Virus record (IMG/VR): IMGVR_UViG_3300025096_001538
Location: 1-58,581 of that record
Source: a virus
Strand: one strand, 5' to 3'
Length of the DNA stretch: 58,581 bases
The stretch's first letter is position 1. Every line of letters begins with the position of its first letter. The notes under the pieces were generated by a model. The model worked only from the letters and a program-made list of their open reading frames with translations. It was not told where the DNA came from and ran no database searches. Below are positions 8,958-18,446 of the stretch, in pieces. Made by a program: the position numbers and the translations under genes.

Positions 8958-11900
8958 TTATCCTACTACAACGGCCGTACCTGGTGCATCCACTGGTATG
9001 TAATATCTTTTACCTTTACTATTTGTCTTAATCGGTTCACCTTTAGGTCCAGTCGCAAGTGATTCTTGTCCTGTTGGTGCTAAACCTATTGGTACTCCAT
9101 AATGTTTACCTATGGTTTGCTGTAAAACATCACCAACATAAGTAAATGAACATTGACAAGTAACATGCTTAGGTAATTGTAATCCATCTTCTATTTCCCA
9201 AGTACTTTGATCATCAACATCTACAGTTAAACTATCAAGAAATCCTGGACTTCTATTAAACATATCACCAATAGTCAATTCTATAAATGGTGCAACCATC
9301 ATATTACTACTAAATGATGGATAACATAACCCCACAAGATAATTTGTCTTTTGCCATAAAACTGACAATTCTTGCTTTGTCTTAGGATATATATCAAATG
9401 AAAAACTTAGTTTTCTTTCTGCTCCATTATAAACATAAACTTGATCTGGACGACCTATGTATCTTGTTCCACTCCATTCAGGTGTAATACTATCTGATAT
9501 ACCACTTAATATTGCTCTAAATACAATAAACTTATCATTAACAACATCTTTAAATTTAAATTTTATAAAATCACTTGTTTTATTTTCTGCTTCAGTTTGT
9601 TTATCAGTATAATCTTCTCCATATGGTATCATATTAACTTTATCATTAGTACCATGCTTGATTACTCCAAGTGTACTATCTACTACCTTATCTACATTAG
9701 GTTTACCTTGATTACCAATATCATCTACTACTTTCTTTGATTTATCTCTAATACCCTTTCCATCTTTCTCTGATAATTCATTTAACCAAGCTGGTCTTGC
9801 ATCTTTATCAAGTGCATTTAGATTCAATTCTCCTGCACTTCTTAAAGTTGTTTCATAGTTATATTTTCCGTGTTGTGCATCATCCTGAATTTGTCCTGGT
9901 CTTGCAAATGTAGGTGAAATTGGAATTGAACCATAAGCTAATGTAGAATACTCTTTAATATTATTTAAATCAAGTTGTTTGTTTACCGTTTTATCATTAA
10001 GAGTAAAAATATTAGTTTTTAAGTCCTTTAATTCTGTCTTTTTTAATTCTCCTAATCGTTCTTCACCTATATAATCTTTAAGTTTACTATTTTCTGTATC
10101 CCAAAACTTCCAAGAATAATTTATTAGTCGAGATAATGGATTCCAAACTTCTTCACCTTCAGGATCATTACTATAATCTGACCAATGTGGATTAACACTA
10201 ATACCATTTAACTTATTGTATGATTTTGTTAAAAAATCTGGACTCGTTCTCGGTAATGCCTTTGGAGCTCCATCAACTGTAGTATAAAGTGGATTACCAT
10301 GAACCCCATATAATTGACTTAATGAATCAAAAGCTGATACTTGAAGTGCAATATCTGTTGGTTCTTCACCCAAACTCTTAACATAATCAGTAAGAGAAAA
10401 ATTAGATTTTTTACCAATAGTAAAAGGACCACCCAAGTCACTCATTTTTTGGTGTATGTCAGCTACAGCACCTTTCCAATCTGCTTCTTTTTTCTCTGCC
10501 GCTGCAGCTTCCTCTACTTTAGCCTGTCGGTCAGCATTTGCTTGGGCAGCTGCTAATTCCTGATTACGTTTAGTTACTGCTTCTTGTCTTTTAAGGGCCG
10601 ATTGGAATGCTATACCAGCTGCGTCGATTTGTAATTCAACAAGAAGATTCCTTGTTTCAATGTCAACAAGAGGATTCACTGCACCTGGCACAGGTTCCAT
10701 ACTATTATGAAAACTATTATTACTCAAAGACTTATGCCAATTAAATGCCTTTTCATTTGTTGGATCAAAAAATATCCAATTTTCACCAAGTATACGTGAT
10801 ACAAACTCAAATCCAGTTTGTGGTGCATATCCTGTATCGGATGTTAATCCTGAATAAGGTAATGAAAAATAAGAAACAGGACCTCTTGGTGCACCTTTTC
10901 TTGCTCCCGAATCACTTGCCCAAGAAGTACCGAGTCCAACTGCACTTGTGGAAGAATGTTTACCAGTCGTAAAAGAAATAGTACCACCATCTGGACGATT
11001 TCCATCTCCTGGATAAATTAACATATCTGAATCTAATACTTCATTTCCCCCTTCCCAACTCAATTTTCTAATTGATTCAGGTATATCATCATAGGAAGTA
11101 GGATCTAAATATGCCCAATTAAAATTAACCATATCCGAATATGATGAACCTAAATCACCATAGGAAAAAGTATCCAATTCTGAATAGGAAGAGCGGTAAT
11201 AATACTTCTTTACACCTACTCGGTTTGGACTATGGGTGGCCTGTGTCCAAAAATTAGCATCCCAAAACTCACCTACAGGATCATGGAAATGAATCCCATC
11301 TACTCCAAAAGCACCCTTTTGACTAAATACTTCTTGAGTTGGCCATCTGGGAGTTCTACCAAATAAATAAGTTATTCCCCAATCAAATCCATCCATAAAC
11401 TTATTAGTTGTTCTTTTTTCAAACTCAATAAAATTCTTAGTTAATCTTGTTAATCTACTTTTTTCAAACTTAAACTCTTCACCACGATCTCCAAATCCCC
11501 AAATATCATCATCTCCATCATTTTTCCAATAATCTTCATATTTGTTAGGTGCAAATAATCCAAAAACAGTAAGATGTCTTTGCCAATGTACTTTAGGTAT
11601 TAATGATGCAGATAAACTAACTGGATTATAAAGTCTCGTTTCTGGACGAGGATTATAATCTTGTAAAAGATACTGCTTAGATGCCCATTGTTTACCAGAC
11701 TCGGTTTGTAACCAACTTTCAATTCTCAACGTATCTTCTGCGGCTCTTGCCATAGCCAAAGCCAAATATTCTACTGGAGCAAATGATTGTTTTGGATCTC
11801 TTGGAATATAAGTTTGTCCAATCGAGTGTCTTATAATTGGATGTGATTCATCCCATGTATTTATAACTTGTTCATCATCAGTACCAGCATTTATTGTCAC

Positions 11901-13346
11901 AAGTCTGGCTCCGCCATCTGAGTTTGGACTGAACTGTTTATACGGCCATACTTCTTCAGTATGATCATATGCCTTTTTGAGAAATGTTGTTAATGGTGTA
12001 GGTAATTGATAGTTAGGCATACTATCATACAAACTGACATCCGTAAGGTCTTGGAACATCCCACCACCGTGTGTAAAAAGAAAATTTTGTTCCTGTTCAT
12101 GTGTATATCCAAATTGTGTTTCTATCGAATATGCTGTAGCTTGGTCTGGATATGACCGAGGTATATTATATAATGTCCGTTGTGCTGTTACTCCTTGTCC
12201 AAAAAACTCTAAAAATGATCCTGGAATCTGATATTCACCATTTTCTGTCATATATCTACCAGTTACCGTCCAATCAGGTAAAGTATCTGAATATCTTGGA
12301 GCTGCACCACCAACTGCTCCTGCAAAATCTTGTGAACCTATATGTATAGAACCAAGTTTCCATTTTTCGGATGGTATAGAAGTACTTTCATTTTCAAATA
12401 AATCCGTTAATAAAGACACATGATTAAAATTATCAATAGTTGGTAAAAAATGATGTTGATATACATCATATCGTTTTTCGTCTTGTTGATTTCCTAATTC
12501 ATGAAATATTTTATCAGGCCAACTTGCTGCTATACTATCTGATGCTCCAAGTCCAACTGCTGATGGGACTATCTGAACAATATCTCCTCCTGAACCTACA
12601 TACAATCCAGGATACCCAGATATTGGTAAAGTAGTAAAATCACTACCATGTGCATCAGTTACCTTTGGTGTTACATTTATATTTGTTTGATAATCTTGTG
12701 TAGTAGGACCAGATAATGTAATCATATCAACTTGATGTGTTACTGAATCAACTGGTTCTGAATGTTGACTTACATATTCAGCCAATGGAGTTGTCATAAA
12801 ATCTTCTGCCCATGCGTTTGGAGCTACGGGTGAAATATTAAGTGTTTGTTCTGGAACACTACCATGTGGTCCATTAGAACTTACTTGTGCTATAGTATGA
12901 GATAATGGTGTTAAAGTATAACCACCTTCACCAATAGTATATTTAGATTCACCCATATCAACTGTAAACCCATGTGGATGTCCTCCAGGTGGAATAAATC
13001 CTTGTCCTTGTTTTGTTCCATCCATATAATCTGTTACGCCATATGGACCTCTTGTTTCTGGTTCAGTTTCAAGTGGACCAAAATTACTTACCATTTCTTC
13101 TAATGATTTCGGATTTGGTCTTTCAAATGTTTGTTGTCCTGTTACTATTGAAGAATGACCATCATAAAAAGTTTGTGGAACTCCTGCTCCATCATCGAGT
13201 TCACTATGGTCTTTAGGATGTGGTGGCTGTCCGTTTGGTTTTATTCCACCATGACGACCACCTATCTGACTATTATTTTCAGTAGTAGCAGCATACTTAG
13301 TCCATTTAAAGTTCTCTAAATTTTGTGTTAAATCAACAATACCCAT
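8958..13346 (-). CDS. Large virion protein with tube-cap/tube-initiator-like C-terminus
   Basis: 1,462 residues. The first about 250 residues are Gly/Pro/His-rich with weak internal repetition. The middle is long and of unknown fold, with an Ala/Glu coiled-coil segment near residues 915-960. The last about 200 residues contain Y-I-G-R-P-D-Q-V-Y-V-Y-N-G, K-L-S-F-S-F-D-I-Y-P, N-Y-L-V-G-L-C-Y-P, L-T-I-G-D-M-F and a W-E-I-E-D...Q-L-P-K pattern, which I take to resemble the beta-rich tube initiator/cap proteins at the tube-baseplate junction (T4 gp48/gp54 group). The gene sits immediately after the tape measure gene, the usual place for these. The very long N-terminal extension is unusual. The ATG overlaps the stop of the tape measure gene. 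Confidence 0.6.
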   Translation of the reverse strand: MGIVDLTQNLENFKWTKYAATTENNSQIGGRHGGIKPNGQPPHPKDHSELDDGAGVPQTFYDGHSSIVTGQQTFERPNPKSLEEMVSNFGPLETEPETRGPYGVTDYMDGTKQGQGFIPPGGHPHGFTVDMGESKYTIGEGGYTLTPLSHTIAQVSSNGPHGSVPEQTLNISPVAPNAWAEDFMTTPLAEYVSQHSEPVDSVTHQVDMITLSGPTTQDYQTNINVTPKVTDAHGSDFTTLPISGYPGLYVGSGGDIVQIVPSAVGLGASDSIAASWPDKIFHELGNQQDEKRYDVYQHHFLPTIDNFNHVSLLTDLFENESTSIPSEKWKLGSIHIGSQDFAGAVGGAAPRYSDTLPDWTVTGRYMTENGEYQIPGSFLEFFGQGVTAQRTLYNIPRSYPDQATAYSIETQFGYTHEQEQNFLFTHGGGMFQDLTDVSLYDSMPNYQLPTPLTTFLKKAYDHTEEVWPYKQFSPNSDGGARLVTINAGTDDEQVINTWDESHPIIRHSIGQTYIPRDPKQSFAPVEYLALAMARAAEDTLRIESWLQTESGKQWASKQYLLQDYNPRPETRLYNPVSLSASLIPKVHWQRHLTVFGLFAPNKYEDYWKNDGDDDIWGFGDRGEEFKFEKSRLTRLTKNFIEFEKRTTNKFMDGFDWGITYLFGRTPRWPTQEVFSQKGAFGVDGIHFHDPVGEFWDANFWTQATHSPNRVGVKKYYYRSSYSELDTFSYGDLGSSYSDMVNFNWAYLDPTSYDDIPESIRKLSWEGGNEVLDSDMLIYPGDGNRPDGGTISFTTGKHSSTSAVGLGTSWASDSGARKGAPRGPVSYFSLPYSGLTSDTGYAPQTGFEFVSRILGENWIFFDPTNEKAFNWHKSLSNNSFHNSMEPVPGAVNPLVDIETRNLLVELQIDAAGIAFQSALKRQEAVTKRNQELAAAQANADRQAKVEEAAAAEKKEADWKGAVADIHQKMSDLGGPFTIGKKSNFSLTDYVKSLGEEPTDIALQVSAFDSLSQLYGVHGNPLYTTVDGAPKALPRTSPDFLTKSYNKLNGISVNPHWSDYSNDPEGEEVWNPLSRLINYSWKFWDTENSKLKDYIGEERLGELKKTELKDLKTNIFTLNDKTVNKQLDLNNIKEYSTLAYGSIPISPTFARPGQIQDDAQHGKYNYETTLRSAGELNLNALDKDARPAWLNELSEKDGKGIRDKSKKVVDDIGNQGKPNVDKVVDSTLGVIKHGTNDKVNMIPYGEDYTDKQTEAENKTSDFIKFKFKDVVNDKFIVFRAILSGISDSITPEWSGTRYIGRPDQVYVYNGAERKLSFSFDIYPKTKQELSVLWQKTNYLVGLCYPSFSSNMMVAPFIELTIGDMFNRSPGFLDSLTVDVDDQSTWEIEDGLQLPKHVTCQCSFTYVGDVLQQTIGKHYGVPIGLAPTGQESLATGPKGEPIKTNSKGKRYYIPVDAPGTAVVVG

Positions 13347-16273
13347 TACTTTCCTTTAACTATATCTAATGTTGCATTTCGTTGTTTTCTAGCCTGTTCT
13401 TCTCTATCTGTTAAACTCTGATTGGTTAATGCAATTAATTGTTCAAGTTTCTGTTCAGTACCAGTATTATCTGCCTGAACTACTATTGGTTGTTGATTTC
13501 TTAAACTTGCCATAGTTTCAAGTAAGTTTGGAGCGGCTGCCCAATCATCATTTGGTGATAATTCTCTAAATTGACCTTCTTTTGTTGCAATTTTGGTTGT
13601 TTTACCTGATTCTCCAATAACATCACCAGCCCCCTTCATATCTTTGAACACCCCACTACCAAATGTTGAATATCCCAATGCTCCACCAGCTATTGCACCT
13701 GCTGTCATTCCACCTAACATAGCCAGACCGATACCAGCTCCAAATCCACTTGCTATCAAAGCTCCTGCTATAGCACCAATTATTCCAAAGACTATCGCAC
13801 CTTGTAGCTTGTATTGTTTGTTTTGGTCTGCCAAAGCCTTTGCCTTTTGTTCTTCTGTCATCATCAAGGTCATTAAATCACTCGTCTGTATGCTAAGTGC
13901 AGATGCAGCTTCTTGTCTCTGTACGGCCGTCATTTTATTCCATTCGGCCTCACCACCAAGTTGTTTTAAAACTTCTTTCTGTCCCTGAACAAGTTTTCCA
14001 TCATATATTAATTGTCGAGCTCTTTCAAAATTAAGATTCTTATTAAGTAGTACTGACAATTCCATTTCTTTGGCAATAGATGTTTCCCAATCCAATAAAC
14101 TTTCAGCCATTTGAGCAGTTACACCTAAATTAGACCCTAGCTTAGCTGCATGTTTTGTAGCTTCTATTATATTATCACCAGTACCTTTAGTATATGCTGC
14201 CACAAATTCCATATTACCTGCCATATCAGCAAATACTTTAGACGCGGATAATCCTTCTTTTTTAATTTGTTTTATCCACTTTACTTGTTGGTCGAGTGCC
14301 ATTTCCTTAGTTGAATCAGTAGTAGCAACTTGAAGTTTTAATATTTTTGCCATATCAGTTGCCTGGACTCCGTGTAACACGGATGTCTTTTTCATAGTCC
14401 ACAAAACTTCATTACTCACATCTGATAATGACCCGAACTCGTCTAATACCGCCTGTGCTTCGTCTTTAAATATTAAAGCTGATATTGGCATCTCATTCCA
14501 AGCAACACCTAAATCTCTAGCAGTACTCCACAATTTATAAAACACACCACCAAGTACACCAGCAATACCTATCATTTTACCCATACTACCTTTAGCTTTA
14601 GACAAAAAACCACTAAATTTTCCTGATGATTTTGCCGTTTTTGGTATTTCTTTTCCTAAGTCTTTTTGAGACGCCACAGATTTGGCTCTTGCTATTGATT
14701 CATCGTAAGCCGATTCACCCATCTCTGCCTGATTACTCAAATCTTGTCCACCAATTCCTTCACCTTTAAATGAAGGTGCACCACCACCACCACCACCACC
14801 TTTACCTTTCATAGCACTGATAATAGCTGGTATAAGTGCTTTTGCTTTACCTTTCATAGCACTGATAATAGCTGGTATAAGTGCTTTTGCTTTAGTAATA
14901 AGTTCGTCAAAATTACCAACATGAGTATGAATACTTCCTGGTGTTGTTCCGGCGGCTGTTAATTTGGCGATATTTTCTTCCATTGTACCCATAGGTAAGG
15001 CTTCCGTTGCAATATTAGGTTGTGCAAATCCTTCCATATATTCATTATAACCTTTATGTGCATGAACACTTTGTTGTGCCGCTACTGTAGCATTACCTAC
15101 AGATTTATTCCATTCATCAAAATTCATCATATTATCACCAACCATATCTGTACCACCAGTTGCAGACTCTATAACTCCACCAGTAGTAGTAACACTACCA
15201 TTTACATACATTACAACATCACCAGATATTGTTAAATCCTCAGAAGTAACAGTACTATCTATCGGTCCTCCCTGATTCATTTCTCTAAAAATTTGTGCTT
15301 CCTGCTTGTTCCCAACTGACTCTGCATTTTGCACAGCGTTACTAAGTTCTCCTTCTGCGTAAACGAACTGATTAGTCATATCGTCAATATAACCTTTCCC
15401 TTCTTTAACCATCGATTGGATATATTCTTCTAATACTGCTGAATCAGCGCCCTTTAGGCCGCTACGATATTCCAGTGATGCCTGTCTGGACTCATCCGTC
15501 TTTCCAGTAAACTCCTCACGGGCCGATTCCGATGCACCTTCTCTAAATGCATCAGATAATTGTTCTCCCCATTCATCAAATGGCATAAGTGATGATATCA
15601 ATCCTCCAAAAATAGGTATTTGTTTTATCCAATCATCTATAGCACTAAATGGTTGATTGATTAATTTTGCAGTTTCATCAATTCTGTTATGAACCCGTTT
15701 CATTTCATCTTGTTGGGTCTGTAAATTTTTTAAATGTTTAACATCTTCTTTATTCCCGTGTGCTTTTGCCTTTGCAATATCTCTATTTAAATCAAGACTA
15801 ATAAATTCGGAAGTACCTATTGATAACATATTTCCTGCAACTTCTCGTGTTCTATCCACCGTATTAACCATAATTGCGGCTTTGGCTTTGTGAAATTTAG
15901 TACCACCTTGTAATAACTTATTATATTCCTGTTCTCTACCAACCAATCCTTTAGCCAGTTTACCCATAGCAGTTGAATGATCTACTTGGGCGAGAATATG
16001 TTCAGATGAGGCAACAGTTGATTTATTGTACTCTTTGGCCAAATCGACCAGATTATTCCACTTCTCAACTCCCTTGTTTAAATCTTTATTAAGTGTTTCG
16101 GTAGCAATTAATTGTAACTTTTGGGTTTCAGACATGCTATCCCACATATCTTTATTTGAGGCAATCCACTTTACAATGAGCTGAGATTGTTCATCTTGTC
16201 GTTTAGCCAACTCTTGAAATGCCTGAGTTGACTCACTAATGTTTTTATTGAATGGTTTTTTATTTATCGCCAC
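13346..16273 (-). CDS. Tail tape measure protein
   Basis: 975 residues. The features fit a tape measure (T4 gp29 role): a long, mostly alpha-helical N-terminal region; hydrophobic segments near 566-585 (G-I-A-G-V-L-G-G-V-F) and 845-885 (Gly/Ala-rich, probably membrane-active); and a helical Gln-rich C-terminus. It lies downstream of sheath, tube and gp26-like genes and directly upstream of the tube-cap/baseplate genes, as in other contractile phages. Near residue 460-500 there is a perfect 15-residue tandem repeat followed by a run of seven glycines. The protein sets tail length, so the repeat is of interest. The start is ATG at 16273, preceded by an AAGG-like site. Confidence 0.82.
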   Translation of the reverse strand: MAINKKPFNKNISESTQAFQELAKRQDEQSQLIVKWIASNKDMWDSMSETQKLQLIATETLNKDLNKGVEKWNNLVDLAKEYNKSTVASSEHILAQVDHSTAMGKLAKGLVGREQEYNKLLQGGTKFHKAKAAIMVNTVDRTREVAGNMLSIGTSEFISLDLNRDIAKAKAHGNKEDVKHLKNLQTQQDEMKRVHNRIDETAKLINQPFSAIDDWIKQIPIFGGLISSLMPFDEWGEQLSDAFREGASESAREEFTGKTDESRQASLEYRSGLKGADSAVLEEYIQSMVKEGKGYIDDMTNQFVYAEGELSNAVQNAESVGNKQEAQIFREMNQGGPIDSTVTSEDLTISGDVVMYVNGSVTTTGGVIESATGGTDMVGDNMMNFDEWNKSVGNATVAAQQSVHAHKGYNEYMEGFAQPNIATEALPMGTMEENIAKLTAAGTTPGSIHTHVGNFDELITKAKALIPAIISAMKGKAKALIPAIISAMKGKGGGGGGGAPSFKGEGIGGQDLSNQAEMGESAYDESIARAKSVASQKDLGKEIPKTAKSSGKFSGFLSKAKGSMGKMIGIAGVLGGVFYKLWSTARDLGVAWNEMPISALIFKDEAQAVLDEFGSLSDVSNEVLWTMKKTSVLHGVQATDMAKILKLQVATTDSTKEMALDQQVKWIKQIKKEGLSASKVFADMAGNMEFVAAYTKGTGDNIIEATKHAAKLGSNLGVTAQMAESLLDWETSIAKEMELSVLLNKNLNFERARQLIYDGKLVQGQKEVLKQLGGEAEWNKMTAVQRQEAASALSIQTSDLMTLMMTEEQKAKALADQNKQYKLQGAIVFGIIGAIAGALIASGFGAGIGLAMLGGMTAGAIAGGALGYSTFGSGVFKDMKGAGDVIGESGKTTKIATKEGQFRELSPNDDWAAAPNLLETMASLRNQQPIVVQADNTGTEQKLEQLIALTNQSLTDREEQARKQRNATLDIVKGK
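14801..14890. repeat. 45-bp perfect in-frame tandem duplication in the tape measure gene
   Basis: 14801-14845 and 14846-14890 are identical. The unit adds 15 codons (K-A-K-A-L-I-P-A-I-I-S-A-M-K-G phase) and keeps the frame. Confidence 0.97.
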
Positions 16274-16318
16274 GAATTATACCTTGTTTGATATTGAAGT
16301 ATTTAATTCGAAAAAAAT

Positions 16319-16561
16319 CTAAAATATATTAGGAAATACCTTTTTTAAATCTTTTCTAAGTTGTTCGTCATCTTTTGTTAAATGTCCATATAGATCATCT
16401 GCAGCATCTTCAGCGGCTTTAATCTTCCGTATAAGGTCTGGATCTTTAAATAAAGACTTTACAAACTTACGTCCCTTCTTTCGTCCAAGATGACGCCAAA
16501 GTTTCTCCATAAACTCATTTAGAACTTGTTCATTTTTGACAACATATTTGTACTTAGGCAT
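16319..16561 (-). CDS. Small hypothetical protein in tail region
   Basis: 80 residues, highly charged, predicted mostly helical, with a basic N-terminal half (R-K-K-G-R-K-F-V-K near 26-35) and an acidic C-terminal half. It lies between the tail assembly chaperone and the tape measure gene, and its own GATATTTATA element lies 45 bases upstream. That context suggests a tail assembly role. I recognise no family. Confidence 0.65.
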   Translation of the reverse strand: MPKYKYVVKNEQVLNEFMEKLWRHLGRKKGRKFVKSLFKDPDLIRKIKAAEDAADDLYGHLTKDDEQLRKDLKKVFPNIF

Positions 16562-16606
16562 TGTTCTTTTCTCCGAATTAAATAAAACTGAATGTTACTT
16601 ATCAAT

Positions 16607-16616
16607 TATAAATATC
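16607..16616 (-). promoter_or_regulatory. GATATTTATA element (putative late promoter)
   Basis: The sense strand reads GATATTTATA, preceded by TTT, 45 bases before the ATG at 16561. It is one copy of the recurring gap element described in the findings. Confidence 0.45.
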
Positions 16617-16636
16617 AAAGTAGAGAAAAAATAATA

Positions 16637-16882
16637 TTATCTGTTAGATTTTTTTATGTTAGGACGACTTAATTTAGATGACTTTTTTGTAGCCTTTTCA
16701 TAGGCAGCATTTTCTTCATCATATTGCTGTTTAAGTCGTTTAAGATAATAAAGTCTTAAATACACGGGCATATTATAGACTTCATTGAATGTGAATCCGC
16801 CCTTGGCGTTATAAATCAATTGAAATATTTGATTATGTATGTTTGGTTTATCTTCTGGTTGAAGGCCAAAAAAACTGAGCAG
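16637..16882 (-). CDS. Frameshift extension of the gp26-like chaperone (gp51-position ORF)
   Basis: This frame is open from just after a TGA at 16883-16885 to the stop at 16637. It has no ATG near its 5' end (only a TTG at 16819) and no ribosome binding site. It overlaps the end of the gp26-like gene across a run of seven T residues on the sense strand (16868-16874). Translation after a +1 (or -2) shift reads G-L-Q-P-E-D-K-P-N-I-H-N-Q and then a F-T-F-N-E-V-Y-N-M-P-V-Y-L-R domain, 76 codons in all. In T4, gene 51 follows gene 26, so this is the gp51 position. I infer it is expressed as a gp26-fusion rather than as a free 60-residue protein. Confidence 0.68.
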   Translation of the reverse strand: MLSFFGLQPEDKPNIHNQIFQLIYNAKGGFTFNEVYNMPVYLRLYYLKRLKQQYDEENAAYEKATKKSSKLSRPNIKKSNR

Positions 16883-17624
16883 TCACAGGGACCGCTACCT
16901 CCTCGACTTCTCCGTTGTCGAGTTCTATCATAACAGTCATATCAACATCTGGACTAATTGATGTTAAATATGCCCTATATGCAAATGAATCAACAGAAAG
17001 AAATTCATTCTCTACAAAATTATTTATAGTAATTTTTTTATTGTCACCATCAACCGATGTAATGGAAGTCTTTAATCTTGTAGTGATTTCAGGATCAATA
17101 CCAGTTTCTTTTGTAAACTTTTTCATTGCCTTCAATTCGTCATCTATCTGGCGTTCCTCTTTTTGAGTAAGAAACTTAAATGTGACAACTCTTTTTGAAG
17201 TAGGCAATTCAAACTGGTGCTCATTAACTCCTTTAGTAAATTGTGTAAAATCTATTCTTTTATCTTCAAGTGAAGTTAAATCTATTGTTTCATCCCTTTG
17301 TCTACCACTACTTGCATCTACAAATGTTATAGGATAATCCTTACCATATGCTAAAACTCTGGCTGCTACCATAATTGCATTTTTATCACCTATTAAAACA
17401 TCATCAAGTGTTACACCTTCTGTAACAATGAGTGCCTCTAAAAGTTTATCAAGTACAATTCCTTTTTGTATTAAATTTCCAGAAGTTAGAATATCTTCTT
17501 CTTTTGCTGTCATATACTTAATTTCCACTTGACCACTCGATAACGGATTATCTTCTGGATAAAAATATCCCTTAGAAGGTAAATCTATTACCTCGGATGG
17601 AAATTGGCGTTTTTCTTCTGCCAT
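16848..17624 (-). CDS. gp26-like baseplate hub/tail assembly chaperone
   Basis: 258 residues. The N-terminus has the recognisable pattern D-L-P-S-K-G-Y-F-Y-P, then N-P-L-S-S-G-Q-V-E-I-K-Y-M-T-A-K-E-E-D-I-L and G-I-V-L-D-K-L-L, and the protein ends near A-Q-F-F-W-P. These match T4 gp26-family baseplate hub assembly proteins of T4-like phages. The gene lies between the tube and tape measure genes, where tail assembly chaperones are normally found. The codons for Q250-F251-F252 and the next base contain seven consecutive T residues. A +1/-2 shift there would replace the last six residues with a 76-residue C-terminal domain, giving about 328 residues. The start ATG at 17624 has a GGAGA site. Confidence 0.8.
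   Translation of the reverse strand: MAEEKRQFPSEVIDLPSKGYFYPEDNPLSSGQVEIKYMTAKEEDILTSGNLIQKGIVLDKLLEALIVTEGVTLDDVLIGDKNAIMVAARVLAYGKDYPITFVDASSGRQRDETIDLTSLEDKRIDFTQFTKGVNEHQFELPTSKRVVTFKFLTQKEERQIDDELKAMKKFTKETGIDPEITTRLKTSITSVDGDNKKITINNFVENEFLSVDSFAYRAYLTSISPDVDMTVMIELDNGEVEEVAVPVTAQFFWPSTRR
16868..16874 (-). promoter_or_regulatory. Probable programmed frameshift site (T7 run)
   Basis: The sense-strand run TTTTTTT sits in the frame CAG TTT TTT TGG. The zero-frame stop is 18 bases further on, and the +1 frame opens only 8 bases earlier, so the shift window is narrow. A -1 shift would hit TGA after 17 codons, so +1 or -2 is required to enter the downstream domain. Confidence 0.6.
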
Positions 17625-17695
17625 AATTATCTCCTATGTATTATTCTATTGAATAGTTTTTGTAACCATCAATATAACCAATTAATTAAAACTTT

Positions 17696-17721
17696 ACTGG
17701 GTATCAATTAAGATACCCAGT
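17696..17721 (-). terminator. Hairpin after the holin-like gene
   Basis: A perfect 10-bp stem (17696-17705 with 17712-17721) with a six-base loop lies nine bases after the stop of the 17730 gene. On the sense strand it is followed by AAAGTTTTAATT, so the U tract is short. It could be a weak terminator or an mRNA 3'-end stabiliser. Confidence 0.6.
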
Positions 17722-17729
17722 CAAAATTA

Positions 17730-17942
17730 TTATTTAGGTGCTGCAAATTTCTCCGCTGCTGTTACACCTAACCCAACTACCGTAATGTACATAAAACATT
17801 CAAGTATTTGGTCTTTAATATCAAATCCACCAAATGTGTTTGCTCCCCAAGAAGCTACTAACATAACAAATGATGCAAATCCAATAAATCTTTTACTGGA
17901 AACTTTTGCATCACCAGATAACATCTGTGTAAAAAAACTCAT
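17730..17942 (-). CDS. Small two-helix membrane protein, holin-like
   Basis: 70 residues with two predicted membrane segments (about residues 19-35 and 46-62), a short polar N-terminus and a short charged C-terminus. Size and topology fit a small holin, but they fit any small phage membrane protein too. It lies 12 bases after the tail tube gene, so it is co-transcribed with the tail genes, and a hairpin follows. No catalytic motif is present. The start ATG has a GGAG-type site inside the short gap. Confidence 0.45.
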   Translation of the reverse strand: MSFFTQMLSGDAKVSSKRFIGFASFVMLVASWGANTFGGFDIKDQILECFMYITVVGLGVTAAEKFAAPK

Positions 17943-17954
17943 GTTTTTCTCCGT

Positions 17955-18446
17955 TTAGAATTGTAGGATAGCGTAATCGTATCTTAATGTAAGTGTAATG
18001 TCCGCTGGATCAGTAGTATTTGCCCAATCCATATCATTAAAGTTAGCGTTTACAATCCAAGTTCCCTTTAATGTCCACTCCTCAACTTTATCACCAACAG
18101 GTCCTAAGACATTGATAGTTACATCTTTCTTATAGAAATCTGTATATCCATCTCTACCTGTTACTGACTCGTGAGCTAATCTTACCCATTCCATAACAGC
18201 TTGTGCTCCACTTGGAACAACTGGGTCATAAAGTGTAATTTCTAATTCTTCCCATGCCCCTTTACCTTTGACATATCTTTTTACATTGATGTGGTCTAAT
18301 TCAATTGTTTCAAAGGCTATTGAAGGTCTGTTAGCGGTTTTTATGAGATAAGCTGGTATACCTTCAATGTACATGATGTACCGATTTTTTGTTTTCGGTT
18401 CAAATGGTGTGAACATTATTTCAGAAGGATCTAATAGTTCTGGCAT
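17955..18446 (-). CDS. Tail tube protein (gp19-like)
   Basis: 163 residues, the same size as T4 gp19. It has the typical N-terminal P-S-E-I-M-F-T-P-F-E-P-K-T-K-N-R-Y region, a W-E-E-L-E-I-T-L-Y-D-P strand, a G-A-Q-A-V-M-E-W helix and the C-terminal tube-fold strands T-L-K-G-T-W-I-V-N-A-N-F-N-D-M-D. It polymerises into the inner tube through which DNA passes. It lies directly downstream of the sheath gene, as in T4, but is separated from it by a strong terminator and has its own promoter-like elements. Confidence 0.93.
   Translation of the reverse strand: MPELLDPSEIMFTPFEPKTKNRYIMYIEGIPAYLIKTANRPSIAFETIELDHINVKRYVKGKGAWEELEITLYDPVVPSGAQAVMEWVRLAHESVTGRDGYTDFYKKDVTINVLGPVGDKVEEWTLKGTWIVNANFNDMDWANTTDPADITLTLRYDYAILQF

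Noticed and set aside
16637-16819. Independent 60-residue gene starting at TTG
   Set aside because: No ribosome binding site, and the frame is open upstream into the T run of the gp26-like gene; a frameshift product explains it better.
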